Shown here piece by piece: positions 51,804 to 62,072 of a DNA stretch of 64,000 bases. The stretch lies in contig NZ_JAVTSS010000001.1 of the NCBI RefSeq assembly GCF_032678705.1, positions 1,240,001 to 1,304,000 of the forward strand. The letters are read 5' to 3'. The notes beneath the pieces were generated by a model. It ran no database searches. It was not told where the DNA came from and saw only the letters and a list, made by a program, of their open reading frames with translations. Numbering within the stretch: position 1 is the stretch's first letter; every line of letters starts with the position of its first letter. The position numbers and the translations under genes are program-made. Origin of the DNA: Pedobacter frigiditerrae (GTDB lineage: Bacteria > Bacteroidota > Bacteroidia > Sphingobacteriales > Sphingobacteriaceae).

Positions 51804-54020
51804 TCAATCGAAATCATCAATTTTTGGTATTGTGAAGCAGAAACAACTACCTTTTCCTATTTCACTTTCTGCCCAAATTTGTCCTTTATGCTTGGTAACA
51901 AAATCATAACACAGACCTAATCCCATTCCTGTTCCTTTTTCATCGGCGGTGCCAAATGTGCTAAAAGCAGTCTGACCGAACAGTAAGGCTATTCGTTCTT
52001 TCGGAATTCCAATACCAGTATCGCTTATACAAAATTTGGTCGCCATTTCTTGCGGAGTAACACTTAAGGTTACTGTGCCATTGGGCGATGTAAACTTTAT
52101 GGCATTGGTTAATAAATTACGAATGATTGTTTCGAGCATCGCTTTATCAGCTTTTAAAGAAATCATTTCTTTTAAGTCGATTACAAGGTTGATGTTCTTT
52201 TTAGCAGCCAACGGACCAATAGTTTGTATGGCTCTGTCGAGCAAATCTCGCACATCATCAATTTCAACTGGTGCAAAGGTAGCTGCGTTAAATTGAGATT
52301 TCGCCCAGTCTAATAAATCTTCTAATAATTCATTAGCACTAGACAGTCCCTTTTTCATTGCTTCAAGGTACTCTTTAAGTTGATCCTGATCTATTTCAGA
52401 TAAACTGTCAATTGTTAGTCCCAAAAGCTGCAAACTACCAGAAATTGGATTTCGTAAATCGTGGCCAATAATAGAAAGTAACTTATTCTTTTGTTGGTTA
52501 GATGCAGTAAGCTCAGAGTTTAATGCTTTTAATGCATTTTCTTGATACTTTCTCGTCGTTACATCTCTCATACTTCCTTCAGTTGCCACAATAGATCCAT
52601 TTTCAATAATCAATCTGGCATTTACTGATGCGTAGCGAAGTTCATGGTCTTTTGTTTTTAACCTAACTTCAAAATCAATTACGTAACCATTGGTTATTAA
52701 GCTTTCCATGATCCGTTCCCTATCTTGCGGATAAAAATAGAAGTCGGATACAGGCTTGCCAATAATCTCCCTTCTTGAAAAGCCTGAATATTGTTCTATG
52801 GAAGGGCTTATTTCGATGACTAATCCTTGCTGATCTGTCTGGTAGAATACATCTTGCACATTTTCAAAGATGGTTCTGTATTTTTTCTCACTCAGCACTA
52901 AGTCGTTTTCAATTTCCTTCCTCTTGGTAATGTCTTCAATTTGTGAAACATAATATAATGGTAGCCCATTGTGGTCATGCAGCATGGTAGCGGCAATAAT
53001 CACCCAAATAATATTTCCATTTTTATGAAGATAACGCTTTTCATATTTAACCTGCTCCATCTTGCCACTGGCGAAATCTTCTAGCATAGCGAAGGTTTTC
53101 GCTCGATCTTCTGGATGGGTTAGATCCTGTACAGTTAGATTTTTAATTTCCTTTTCTGTATAGCCTAACATTTGGCAAAGGCTCCTGTTTACTCTTTTTA
53201 AACGGCCATCTGGATTAATTAACGCCATGCCGATAAGCGAATATTCGAAGGCAAGCTTGAACTGCGCTTCACTCTTGTCTAGTTCTTGGCGAAGTAAGGT
53301 ACTTTTAGTGATGTCAAATGCAATAGCGCCAACCATTCTTTCTTCCAATTTTACATCTGAAAATGGAAATTTGTAAACCTTGTAAACCTGTGGATGTCCT
53401 TGCTCGTTACGTAGTGTTTGTTGAAACTCGATTACCTTACCTGTAGACAATACTTGTTTATTCTGCTCGCTTGCAATGACTGCGATGCCATGGCCAAATA
53501 TCGCTTCACTATTCTTTCCTATAATATCTTCAGAAAGATGTAGTGTTTCATAAAAACTTTTATTTGCATATTTAAGCGTTAGGTCCTCGCCAGATATCCA
53601 ACAAAGCCCAGGGAAATTCTCCATGAAAAGCTGGAAACGATTTTCATTAATCAAAGTACCAGTACTTTGGGTTACGTCCTCACTCGTCATCATCATTCCC
53701 GCAATCTTCCCGTCGTTGCCTAAAAAATGCCTTACTTCCCATTTAATATACATTACAGTGCCATCGGCTCGTTCAAACCTATCACTTTCGCAGGTTTGGT
53801 CATTTCCTTTTAAACATGATGCATGTATATCCTTCCAAGTATCATTAATCTCTGGGAAAACTTCATAGTGCGATCTGCCAATTAATGGAATGTTCTGAAG
53901 ATTATAAAAAGAGATCCATTTTTCTGAAACTGCTAGGTAGCGCATATTAGTATCTACTACTGCCGTCGGCAAAGGCGATACAGAAATAATGTTCTCCATT
54001 AGGGATGAAGGTTTCTCCAT
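51804..54020 (-). CDS. Multi-PAS sensor histidine kinase
   Basis: A 738-residue cytoplasmic kinase: four PAS/PAC units (about 10-120, 125-240, 250-365 and 375-490; S-box motifs such as AFEYSLIGMALINPDGRLKR and GYTEKEI), then HisKA with LLSIIGHDLRNPISGSLQLL, and HATPase (NLLTNAIKFTSPN, DTGIGIP, GMGLGLCYDFV). It lacks a receiver and membrane helices. No regulator gene is adjacent, so its partner is elsewhere. The ATG at 54020 (MEKPSSLMEN) is preferred over a TTG at 54029. A -7 element is at 54050-54057. Confidence 0.9.
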   Translation of the reverse strand: MEKPSSLMENIISVSPLPTAVVDTNMRYLAVSEKWISFYNLQNIPLIGRSHYEVFPEINDTWKDIHASCLKGNDQTCESDRFERADGTVMYIKWEVRHFLGNDGKIAGMMMTSEDVTQSTGTLINENRFQLFMENFPGLCWISGEDLTLKYANKSFYETLHLSEDIIGKNSEAIFGHGIAVIASEQNKQVLSTGKVIEFQQTLRNEQGHPQVYKVYKFPFSDVKLEERMVGAIAFDITKSTLLRQELDKSEAQFKLAFEYSLIGMALINPDGRLKRVNRSLCQMLGYTEKEIKNLTVQDLTHPEDRAKTFAMLEDFASGKMEQVKYEKRYLHKNGNIIWVIIAATMLHDHNGLPLYYVSQIEDITKRKEIENDLVLSEKKYRTIFENVQDVFYQTDQQGLVIEISPSIEQYSGFSRREIIGKPVSDFYFYPQDRERIMESLITNGYVIDFEVRLKTKDHELRYASVNARLIIENGSIVATEGSMRDVTTRKYQENALKALNSELTASNQQKNKLLSIIGHDLRNPISGSLQLLGLTIDSLSEIDQDQLKEYLEAMKKGLSSANELLEDLLDWAKSQFNAATFAPVEIDDVRDLLDRAIQTIGPLAAKKNINLVIDLKEMISLKADKAMLETIIRNLLTNAIKFTSPNGTVTLSVTPQEMATKFCISDTGIGIPKERIALLFGQTAFSTFGTADEKGTGMGLGLCYDFVTKHKGQIWAESEIGKGSCFCFTIPKIDDFD

Positions 54021-54049
54021 AGGGGGCAAGGTTGTTATATTGGCTTAAA

Positions 54050-54057
54050 CAAATATA
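54050..54057 (-). promoter_or_regulatory. Probable -7 element of the PAS kinase gene
   Basis: TATATTTG on the minus strand, a full match to TAnnTTTG, predicts transcription from about 54043 and a leader of about 23 nt to the ATG at 54020. Confidence 0.5.
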
Positions 54058-54151
54058 AGCAAAATCAGCGGAGAGAGGTAAGGAACTCAATACAAAGAAC
54101 AGAAGGAACAAACATTAGCTATTTTTGTTATAAATTAAGCTGAGATTCATA

Positions 54152-54373
54152 CTATACATCTAAATAGTAATCTCTTTCGCTAAGTTGTATACCGTTTTTA
54201 AGGCAAAATTCTAAAATTGTTTCTCTACCCTTTTTACCAATCCCATAAATAAATCGTAAGTCTCTTGCGCTTAAACAAGTCAAATTACTAATGTGTGTTA
54301 TGCCAATTTGTATTAAGGAGTTCTTGGTTCGAGCTTGAAATTCTTCTATTTCTAATATTAAATAATCTTCCAT
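54152..54373 (-). CDS. Stand-alone RNA polymerase alpha-CTD-like mini protein
   Basis: The 73-residue product resembles the helix-hairpin-helix C-terminal domain of the RNA polymerase alpha subunit: RTKNSLIQIGITHISNLTCL, SARDLRFIYGIGKKGRETIL and EFCLKNGIQL. The GIGKKG hairpin is conserved. There is no N-terminal alpha domain. Such pieces may bind DNA or touch sigma or other transcription factors. It is a lone gene between a PAS kinase and the hybrid regulator. The function is unknown. Confidence 0.72.
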   Translation of the reverse strand: MEDYLILEIEEFQARTKNSLIQIGITHISNLTCLSARDLRFIYGIGKKGRETILEFCLKNGIQLSERDYYLDV

Positions 54374-54494
54374 TTTTTGTATGCTTCAGCTTAGCTAATT
54401 TAAGCGCTAGTAAGGTTCAATGGGGTTGATTATTGTAAAAGAAGAGGTAGAAAATTCGCAATCTTTGCGCTAATACAGGCGTATTTATTGATGA

Positions 54495-57400
54495 TTACTC
54501 CAATTTTCCATTATCTGTGGTATTGTTCATTACTTCTCGAGGACTTTCGCCAAATTGTTTTTTAAACTCTCTACTAAAGTATTTCGGATCGTTAAAGCCC
54601 ACTTGGTAAGCAACTTCATAAATGGTATATCTATTTTGTAAAAACAATTGCCTAGCTTTTTTTAAACGAACAGATTTCACAAAATCATTAACTGATAAGT
54701 CTGTCAGCATTCTTATTTTTTTATATAAAACCGGTCGGCTCATGCCGATTTTTGAAGCTAACTCTGATACACCAAAATTTTCATCAGCAATATGCTCATC
54801 TATATAATTTAATAGCTTCGACATGAAGACTTCATCTGTAGAATTTAAAATAACATCTCCAGGTTCTAGATTGGAATACTTTAAATATCGTTGTCTAACT
54901 GCCGCCCTAGATAATAATAAGTTGCGAACGCTTAACAATAACAGCTCTGGACTAAATGGTTTTGTGATGTATAAATCTGCACCGGTTTCAAGTCCATCAA
55001 CATGGTGTATATGAGAAGAACGTGCGGTAAGAATAATAATTGGAATATGACTGGTACGTTCATCTGCTTTTAGCCTTCTACAAAGTTCCAAACCATCTAT
55101 TTTGGGCATCATGACATCGCAAATAATTAAATCTGGTAGTATTTTAACGGCTGTTTCCCATCCGCTAAGTCCATCTAGGCTCTCTTTTACCTGATAATGA
55201 TTGGAAATGAGCTTTGAAATAAATTGTATGATTTCAGTATTATCTTCAACTAGTAATATGGTTTCTTTAGCAGTTGGATGCTCCGTTTTGATGAGTTCGT
55301 TTACTTGACTTTCATCATAATTATATGCATAAGTATTGACCAGTTGTTTATGGTCCTTAACATTCTCAAATTCCTCTTGTTTAAAATGAGATTTTCCCTT
55401 TTTTAATTGGATGGTGAACTTGGTAAATCCTTCTTCTGCATTTAGTGCTGGATTACTTATAAAGCCAATTTCTCCATGATGCGCCTTAATGATCATTTTA
55501 GATAAGGCTAAACCAATTCCCGAACCAATTTGACTGGTATCTTGTTCATCTACCTGAAAGAAATCGCTGAAAAGATTTTTCTGGCTCTCTAAGGGTATAC
55601 CTTTGCCATTATCAGTCACGCTAATTTCAATTTCACTTTCGTTTTCAATTACGGTTAAGGTAATTGTACCACCAAAAGCACTGAACTTAAATGCATTTGA
55701 AAGCAAGTTAAACATTACTTTTTCGAGTTGAATTTTATCGAAGAATAAGTTGATTTTGTTTATTTGATGAACAAATTCATATTTAATGTTTTTATCCTGA
55801 GCAATGTGGGCAAATGAAAGGAAGATTTCATTCACAAAATCAATTATATTCTCTTCGCTAACGTGAAGTTTAAGATGATGGGTTTCGGCTTTTCTAAAAT
55901 CCATTAACTCGGTAATCAATCTTATTAAACGATCTGCATTGTGTTTAATAGGGACTACCTGTTTATGAAGCTCAGGATTGTGGTGAGAATTGCTTAGTAA
56001 GTTTTCTAAAGGGCCAATAATTAGCGTAAGTGGTGTTCTAATTTCATGAGCTATGTAGGTAAAGAAATTTAATTTCATTCTTTGTACCTCTTCAGTTTGT
56101 TTTAATCGCTCACGCACAAACAGATAACGTATAACTAAGAATAGTATGCCAGAAAAAAGTAAAGCATATAATAAATAGGCCCACCAAGTTGCCCAAAATG
56201 GAGGTAGAATTCTAATGGCTAATTGTATAGCTTCTCCGCTGGATTTACCATCATTATTAATTCCTTTTACCACAAACGTGTAATTGCCAGGTGTTAGATT
56301 GGCGTATGTAGCAATTGGCACATTAGTGTTTACCCAATTTTTATTGTAACCTATTAGCTTGTAACTATAATTGTTTTTTTCTGGCTTAATATAGTTTAGT
56401 AATGCAAACTCTATACTGAAATTATTGTCGCTATGCTTAAATACCAGTTGTTTTGTTTCTTTAATATCTTGAGTTAGTAAATTGTCAGGGCCATTTACCA
56501 ACACTGGTTCGTTAAACAATCTTAAGCCTGTAAAACTGATTTTCGCAACATTGGGGTTAACTTCTATTTGGTTTGCATAAAATGATGTGATGCCATCATA
56601 TCCGCCAAAGAACAGTTTGCCATTTCGATCTTTAAGAAAAGACCTCAAGTTAAAATCGTTGCCAGCTAAACCATCACTTTTAGTATAGTTATTGAATTTT
56701 TTAGTGGAGATTTCCATTTTGGATAATCCTTTGTCGGTACTTATCCAAAGGTTGTTTTGGTCATCTTCAATAATGCCTAAAATGTTATTATTAGGCAAGC
56801 CATCTTTTTGAGTATAGGTTTTAAATGTTCTGGTTTTTGTATTAAAAATACTTAATCCACCTAAATAAGTTCCAATACAGATACTTCCTGTTTTGGTTTG
56901 TATGATACAATTGATACGATCAGATTTTAAGCTATTCGAATCTGTGTTTTTATAATAAGAGCTTACTTTTCCAGTTTGAGGTAAGTAGGTATAAAGACCA
57001 GCGGTGGTTCCAATCCAAAGATTTTTAGTTTGGTCTTCAAATACAACCTGAATGTATTTGTTTTTTATTTTCTTTTCTATTGGGCTTTTAATGGTTTTAT
57101 CGAGGTATTCACCATTTTGTTTAACCAGCGTTGAAAGTCCATTTTTTGAGCCCACCCAAACTGTACCATAACTATCTTGTGCAATAGCTATAATTTCAGC
57201 TGTGCCTATGTTGTTCTTATCGTCTTTAACATTAGCTATTTTTTTGAATTGCTTGGTAAGTTCATTAAAAACATATAATCCACCTCTGTGTGTACCTACA
57301 ATTAACTGCCCAGTCTTATCTAAGAAGAGTGTTTTAATCAGGTTTGTTTTTAGTGCTGCCGGATTATTTGGATTAGCATAATAATGACTAAAAGTATTAT

Positions 57401-58589
57401 TATCCCTATTAAGATAATTTAATCCTCCACCTTCAGTTCCTATCCATAAGTTATTGTATTTATCTTCTATCATTACGCTAATGATATTGCTACTAATGCT
57501 ATTGGCAGATGTGGTGTTTTTATAAATATTGAAATTGGTAGAATAGGGGTAAACCACACTCAGTCCTTTGTAATAAGAGCCAATATAAATAGAGCCGTGT
57601 TTATCTTGAAAAATACTGTGCGTAGAGTTTTGACTTAGCGTGCTTTTTAACTCTGGATCATGCTTGTAATTATCAAATTGCTTTGTTGCAGGATTTAAAA
57701 TACTAATTCCTTCTTGTGTACCAATCCATAAATTACCAGTTTTATCACAAATGATTCTTCTGATATCATTATTTACTAGCGAATTTGGACTGTTAATATT
57801 CTTTTGTAAGCGACTAAAGGCTTTGTCCTTATAGTTAAAGATGTTTAAGCCATTGTCTGTACCTAACCATAAATTCTGTTGTTGGTCGTTGGTAATACTT
57901 GTGATGTAATTAGAGCTTATACTGTTTGCATTGCTAACATCATGTTTATATATTTCATGATAATAGTTGCCGTTTTTGGTAAACATTCTTATTAAACCAC
58001 CGTTCTGTGTGCCTAGCCACAAATTTTGTCTATCGTCTTTAAATATAGAGATGATGCTATTTAAGTTATTTCCTGAGTTAGCCTTGGCAAAATAGAAAGT
58101 CTTAAACTTTTGTGTTTTTTTGTCGATTAATAAATTAAGCCCATTTAAAGTACCAACCCATATATTTTTTTGAGGATCTTCATATAAACACTCTATGGCA
58201 TTACTGCTTATTGAATTTGCAGAGCGATGTTTGTTTACGCGTATAAACTGATCGGTTTTTTCATCATAGAAATTTAAACCATTTTCTGTTCCAACGATAA
58301 TAGACCCATTACTAGTTGTAAGTAAAGAAGTAATTACGTTGTCTGAAATGCTACTATGACTTTCTGAACTTGTATAAACCTTAAATCTATATCCATCGTA
58401 CCTGTTTAAACCACTGCGTGTACCAAACCATAAAAACTGATTCTTGTCTTGCGTAATTGCCATGACAGAATTTTGTGATAAGCCATTTTCCATTGATAAA
58501 TGGTTAAAGGAAATCCTTTTCTGCCCATGGCTTACCTTAAAAAACAGTACAAATATGAAAAGCAATAAGGCTTTCAACCAGTGTTTCAT
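54495..58589 (-). CDS. Hybrid two-component system regulator (HTCS) of the SusCD locus
   Basis: A 1364-residue one-protein two-component system. In order: signal peptide (1-22); two beta-propellers (about 28-700; NLWLGTDNGLN-type repeats); Y_Y_Y domain (about 735-800, LTPGNYTFVVKGIN); transmembrane helix (about 808-830); HisKA with His848 (YIAHEIRTPLTL); HATPase (DNGKGIP, GSGIGLALSK); receiver with Asp1158 (IICDVMMPKIDG); and an AraC-type DNA-binding domain (about 1260-1355, QVGFNDPKYFSREFKKQFGE). The periplasmic part would sense an oligosaccharide and switch on the divergent susCD genes. All catalytic residues are intact. Confidence 0.94.
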   Translation of the reverse strand: MKHWLKALLLFIFVLFFKVSHGQKRISFNHLSMENGLSQNSVMAITQDKNQFLWFGTRSGLNRYDGYRFKVYTSSESHSSISDNVITSLLTTSNGSIIVGTENGLNFYDEKTDQFIRVNKHRSANSISSNAIECLYEDPQKNIWVGTLNGLNLLIDKKTQKFKTFYFAKANSGNNLNSIISIFKDDRQNLWLGTQNGGLIRMFTKNGNYYHEIYKHDVSNANSISSNYITSITNDQQQNLWLGTDNGLNIFNYKDKAFSRLQKNINSPNSLVNNDIRRIICDKTGNLWIGTQEGISILNPATKQFDNYKHDPELKSTLSQNSTHSIFQDKHGSIYIGSYYKGLSVVYPYSTNFNIYKNTTSANSISSNIISVMIEDKYNNLWIGTEGGGLNYLNRDNNTFSHYYANPNNPAALKTNLIKTLFLDKTGQLIVGTHRGGLYVFNELTKQFKKIANVKDDKNNIGTAEIIAIAQDSYGTVWVGSKNGLSTLVKQNGEYLDKTIKSPIEKKIKNKYIQVVFEDQTKNLWIGTTAGLYTYLPQTGKVSSYYKNTDSNSLKSDRINCIIQTKTGSICIGTYLGGLSIFNTKTRTFKTYTQKDGLPNNNILGIIEDDQNNLWISTDKGLSKMEISTKKFNNYTKSDGLAGNDFNLRSFLKDRNGKLFFGGYDGITSFYANQIEVNPNVAKISFTGLRLFNEPVLVNGPDNLLTQDIKETKQLVFKHSDNNFSIEFALLNYIKPEKNNYSYKLIGYNKNWVNTNVPIATYANLTPGNYTFVVKGINNDGKSSGEAIQLAIRILPPFWATWWAYLLYALLFSGILFLVIRYLFVRERLKQTEEVQRMKLNFFTYIAHEIRTPLTLIIGPLENLLSNSHHNPELHKQVVPIKHNADRLIRLITELMDFRKAETHHLKLHVSEENIIDFVNEIFLSFAHIAQDKNIKYEFVHQINKINLFFDKIQLEKVMFNLLSNAFKFSAFGGTITLTVIENESEIEISVTDNGKGIPLESQKNLFSDFFQVDEQDTSQIGSGIGLALSKMIIKAHHGEIGFISNPALNAEEGFTKFTIQLKKGKSHFKQEEFENVKDHKQLVNTYAYNYDESQVNELIKTEHPTAKETILLVEDNTEIIQFISKLISNHYQVKESLDGLSGWETAVKILPDLIICDVMMPKIDGLELCRRLKADERTSHIPIIILTARSSHIHHVDGLETGADLYITKPFSPELLLLSVRNLLLSRAAVRQRYLKYSNLEPGDVILNSTDEVFMSKLLNYIDEHIADENFGVSELASKIGMSRPVLYKKIRMLTDLSVNDFVKSVRLKKARQLFLQNRYTIYEVAYQVGFNDPKYFSREFKKQFGESPREVMNNTTDNGKLE

Positions 58590-59156
58590 AATTTAAATTT
58601 AGACAAGCTTATCTTTTGATTAGGATAAATAAGTCTTTGTGAGTTAATGGTTAAATATAGCTTGAACTTATCAAAATTGAAGAAACATTGCAGTTTTTCT
58701 ACCCTTTCTTTTACAATTTTCGACCTTATTGAAAGGCGACCCTTCTATTTTTGACAAGTAGAAAGCATTGTATTAGTTAATGAATGAAACCAACATTTAT
58801 TGTTAACTAGTTTATACGCAATGCAAAATCAAATAACCAACAAAACCATAAACTAACCAAAACATGAAAACAATTTTACTTCAATTAAAAGTACCGCTTT
58901 TAGCAATCAAACATTTTTACTTAATGTTAAACAAAAGCTTCAGCTTAACATTAAATCTTATTCATTTATAAGGTATCCTGTAATTAATCGCCCATTAATT
59001 TAAGGTTGATTAGTGTTGGGTTATTAAAATCTTAAAATCTAATTTTTATGGAAAAGGCAGTACTTAAAAAGTATTGCACTGGCTGTACTGTGTGTTTATT
59101 CGATACCGATGAAATGCCAAAAAGAAACAAATTTATCACCAAATAAATTAATTTAA
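58590..59156. other. 567-bp HTCS-susC divergent region with small frames
   Basis: It contains candidate regulator repeats (58701-58756), a -7 element TATTTTTG (58746-58753) and then a leader of roughly 400 nt. Two short frames lie in the leader: 58864-58971 (35 residues, MKTILLQLKVPLLAIKHFY...) and 59048-59146 (32 residues). In the second, a one-base shift in the AAAAA run near 59066 would read a lipoprotein-like signal (SIALAVLCVYSIPMKC), suggesting a broken gene. Neither is a firm gene. Confidence 0.5.
58701..58756 (+). promoter_or_regulatory. Possible HTCS operator and susC promoter
   Basis: The direct repeats ACCCTTTCTTTT (58701) and ACCCTTCTATTTTTGAC (58739), with a GACCTTATT between them, surround the -7 element TATTTTTG at 58746-58753. 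Placement just upstream of the divergently read susC suits AraC-type binding, but the assignment is inference only. Confidence 0.35.
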
Positions 59157-62063
59157 ATGAATAGAACATATACTTCAGTTGTAAAATTGGTCGCTTTTTT
59201 TGGAATAGTACTTCTTTTTACAAACAGTGTTGATGCTTTGGCGTTCTCAACCATTAATTCTTCCTCAAAGAAGATAAATTATATAGAGCCATTCTCATCG
59301 CAACAACAAACTAAACAAATTCAAAATGATTCTCTATCAAATGTGAGGGATTCATTGAGAAACAAATTAAAGAATTCTGTCGCTGTTGCTTTGCCAAGTA
59401 ACGAGGTTCCTGTACTATTTGGGAAGCAAAAAAATGCAAAAAGAATTTCATCATCTGCTATTGTTAGTGGTGAAGAATTGACTAGTTTTCCGACACCACA
59501 AGTTGGACTAATGCTTTATGGCAAATTACCAGGTTTGTATGTAGTGCAAAATAGCTTTCAAGCTGGTGCTGATGAACCAAACCTTTCCTTAAGAGGACGT
59601 TCGCCCTTAGTTGTAATTGATGGTGTTCCTCGCTCATATTTAAGCATTAATCCAGAACAAATAGAAAGCATAACCGTAATAAAAGATGCACTTGGAACAG
59701 CACTTTATGGCATGAAAGCCGCAGATGGTGTATTGTTAATTACAACAAAACGAGGCGCAAATATACCTAAGCAAATTAGGGTAACTAGCCAATACGGTTT
59801 ACAGCAACAAATTAATACACCTAAATTTCTTGATGCATTTAACTACGCTTCCTTATTTAATGAGGCTTTGATAAATGATGGCAGACAACCAATTTATACA
59901 GCATCAGATTTAGATAAATATAAAAATGGGACTAGTCCATTTACGCATCCTAATGTAAATTGGGCCGATGAAATTTTAAAGAACTCTGCAGCGGTAAGTA
60001 GACAAAACATAAATGCTAGGGGAGGGAATAAGACCACAAGGTATTTTGTAGATTTAGATTATTTGAACCAAAATGGGTTTTTAATTACCGATAAAACCAT
60101 CAATACTTACGAAACGAACAATAGCTTCAAAAGATTTTCATTCAGGAGTAATATCGATGTTGATTTAACAGAGAGTACTTTACTTAGCTTAAACTTATTT
60201 GGAAGAATTAGAAATGGTAACCAGCCAGGATCTACGGTAGCTAGTATTTATAGCGCATTTTTAACTACGCCAAATAATGCCTATCCAAGATTGAATGAAA
60301 ATGGCTCATTGGGAGGAAATACAGAGTTTCAAAATAACCTTTATGGAATGGCGATTAAATCGGGTTATAGGCCATCGGTAAATAGAAATTTAGGAGCAGA
60401 TATTTCATTAACACAAAAGCTAGACAAGTTTATAACTGGTTTATATGCAAGTGGAGCGGTATCATTTAATTCTTATTATAGCGAGAGCATCAACAGAAGT
60501 AAAACTTTTGCTGTATACACACCAGTAGTTAACGCGACTACAGGGGTAACCACTTATAATACCATTGGTGGAGATGGTACCCAAGCAAATACTTCTACTG
60601 TTGCCGATCAAAATAGACAAATATTTTCTCGTTTTGATTTAGGTTACAATAAAACAATAGATAAAAATACCTTTCAGGCTCAACTCTTATATGTTAGAGA
60701 TAGCTATGTTTTAGGAGGTGCTTTATCTCAAGTCAACCAATCTGTAAGTGGTAGGTTTAATTACGACTATGATAACAAATACCTATTGGAGCTTAGCTCA
60801 TCATATATGGGTTATGATAGGTATAAAAAGGGAGACCAATGGGGAGTTTTCCCAACAGTTGGATTAGGATGGAATATCGCCAATGAGGCATTCTTTAGCG
60901 ATTTGAAAAAGACTGTTAACTCATTAAAAATAAGAGCTTCTTATGGGTTAACCGCTACAAATGCTGCAGCTGGTTATTTCCAATACCTACAAAATTTTGA
61001 AAATGGAGATACCTTTTACAGTAGAAATCCATTAACAAGTTCAAATACAAAAGACGAATCAACGCTTGCCAATCCAAATATAACTTGGGAGAAAGCAAAG
61101 AAATTTAACATAGGATTTGATGCGGCATTGTTAAATGATAAGTTATGGTTTACTGCAGATTATTATAAAAACAACTTTTACGATTTACTGCAAACTAGAA
61201 GAACAAACGCTAGTGCAGTAATTGGCGCTGTGCTTCCATCAGAAAATATCGGCAAGAGTCAATATTCTGGTGTTGAACTTGGCGCAGGCTATCAAAACCA
61301 AATCAACAATTTCAAGTATTTCATTTCAGCAAATGGTAATTGGAGTGCTAGTAAAGTAGTATTTAATGATGAGCCTTTTAGAAATAATGCTTACGAGTAC
61401 AGAACCGGCTTGCCAATTGGTCAAACTTTTGGATACATAGCTGATGGCTTTTATAATAATGCCACAGAAATTAACAACGGACCAAAGGTTGATGGATATA
61501 CGCCTGTTCCAGGTGATTTAAGATACAAAGACTTGAATAATGATGGCATCATCAATAACAATGATGTAACGGCTATAGGCAGTACTAAACCGATGTTTTA
61601 TTACGGTCTTACTGCTGGGTTCAATTATAAAGGGTTCGACTTTTCATTTACCTTAAATGGTGTGGCAAACAGGAACGTTTATTACAACTTCACCAATTTT
61701 GCTGCAACTGGTTCAACTGGGGGCTACGGACAAGCATTAGAAAGCAGCCTGTTAAGATGGACACCTGCAACTGCAGCACAAGCAGAATATCCACGTTTAA
61801 GTGTTGGAAGTAATCCAAACAATAACCAAACTTCTTCTTTCTGGATTAAAGATGGCAGCTATTTGAGGTTAAGAAATGTAGAAGTAGGCTATAGCTTGCC
61901 AAGCAACATGGTCAAATTTGTTGGCTTTTCTAATGTCCGATTATTCGCAAATGGACTTAACCTTTTAACTTCTACAAAGCTAAAGGACGTAGATCCAGAA
62001 GTACTCTTAGGGAGTGTGCCTAATCAAAGGATATTCAATTTTGGTGTTAACCTTCAGTTTTAA
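59157..62063 (+). CDS. susC: SusC/RagA-type TonB-linked outer-membrane receptor
   Basis: A 968-residue glycan-importing receptor. A signal peptide covers about residues 1-29. Residues 30-95 form a polar linker; the usual N-terminal CarboxypepD_reg domain is missing. The plug (about 98-205) has SSAIVSGEELTSFPTPQVG, LYGKLPGLYVVQ, LSLRGRSPLVVIDGVPR and YGMKAADGVLLITTKRG. The barrel runs to the terminal GVNLQF, ending in Phe. It pairs with the SusD gene 9 nt downstream and is driven by the HTCS encoded divergently. The substrate is unknown because no CAZyme lies in the window. Confidence 0.94.
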   Translation: MNRTYTSVVKLVAFFGIVLLFTNSVDALAFSTINSSSKKINYIEPFSSQQQTKQIQNDSLSNVRDSLRNKLKNSVAVALPSNEVPVLFGKQKNAKRISSSAIVSGEELTSFPTPQVGLMLYGKLPGLYVVQNSFQAGADEPNLSLRGRSPLVVIDGVPRSYLSINPEQIESITVIKDALGTALYGMKAADGVLLITTKRGANIPKQIRVTSQYGLQQQINTPKFLDAFNYASLFNEALINDGRQPIYTASDLDKYKNGTSPFTHPNVNWADEILKNSAAVSRQNINARGGNKTTRYFVDLDYLNQNGFLITDKTINTYETNNSFKRFSFRSNIDVDLTESTLLSLNLFGRIRNGNQPGSTVASIYSAFLTTPNNAYPRLNENGSLGGNTEFQNNLYGMAIKSGYRPSVNRNLGADISLTQKLDKFITGLYASGAVSFNSYYSESINRSKTFAVYTPVVNATTGVTTYNTIGGDGTQANTSTVADQNRQIFSRFDLGYNKTIDKNTFQAQLLYVRDSYVLGGALSQVNQSVSGRFNYDYDNKYLLELSSSYMGYDRYKKGDQWGVFPTVGLGWNIANEAFFSDLKKTVNSLKIRASYGLTATNAAAGYFQYLQNFENGDTFYSRNPLTSSNTKDESTLANPNITWEKAKKFNIGFDAALLNDKLWFTADYYKNNFYDLLQTRRTNASAVIGAVLPSENIGKSQYSGVELGAGYQNQINNFKYFISANGNWSASKVVFNDEPFRNNAYEYRTGLPIGQTFGYIADGFYNNATEINNGPKVDGYTPVPGDLRYKDLNNDGIINNNDVTAIGSTKPMFYYGLTAGFNYKGFDFSFTLNGVANRNVYYNFTNFAATGSTGGYGQALESSLLRWTPATAAQAEYPRLSVGSNPNNNQTSSFWIKDGSYLRLRNVEVGYSLPSNMVKFVGFSNVRLFANGLNLLTSTKLKDVDPEVLLGSVPNQRIFNFGVNLQF

Positions 62064-62072
62064 TTCTTAATC

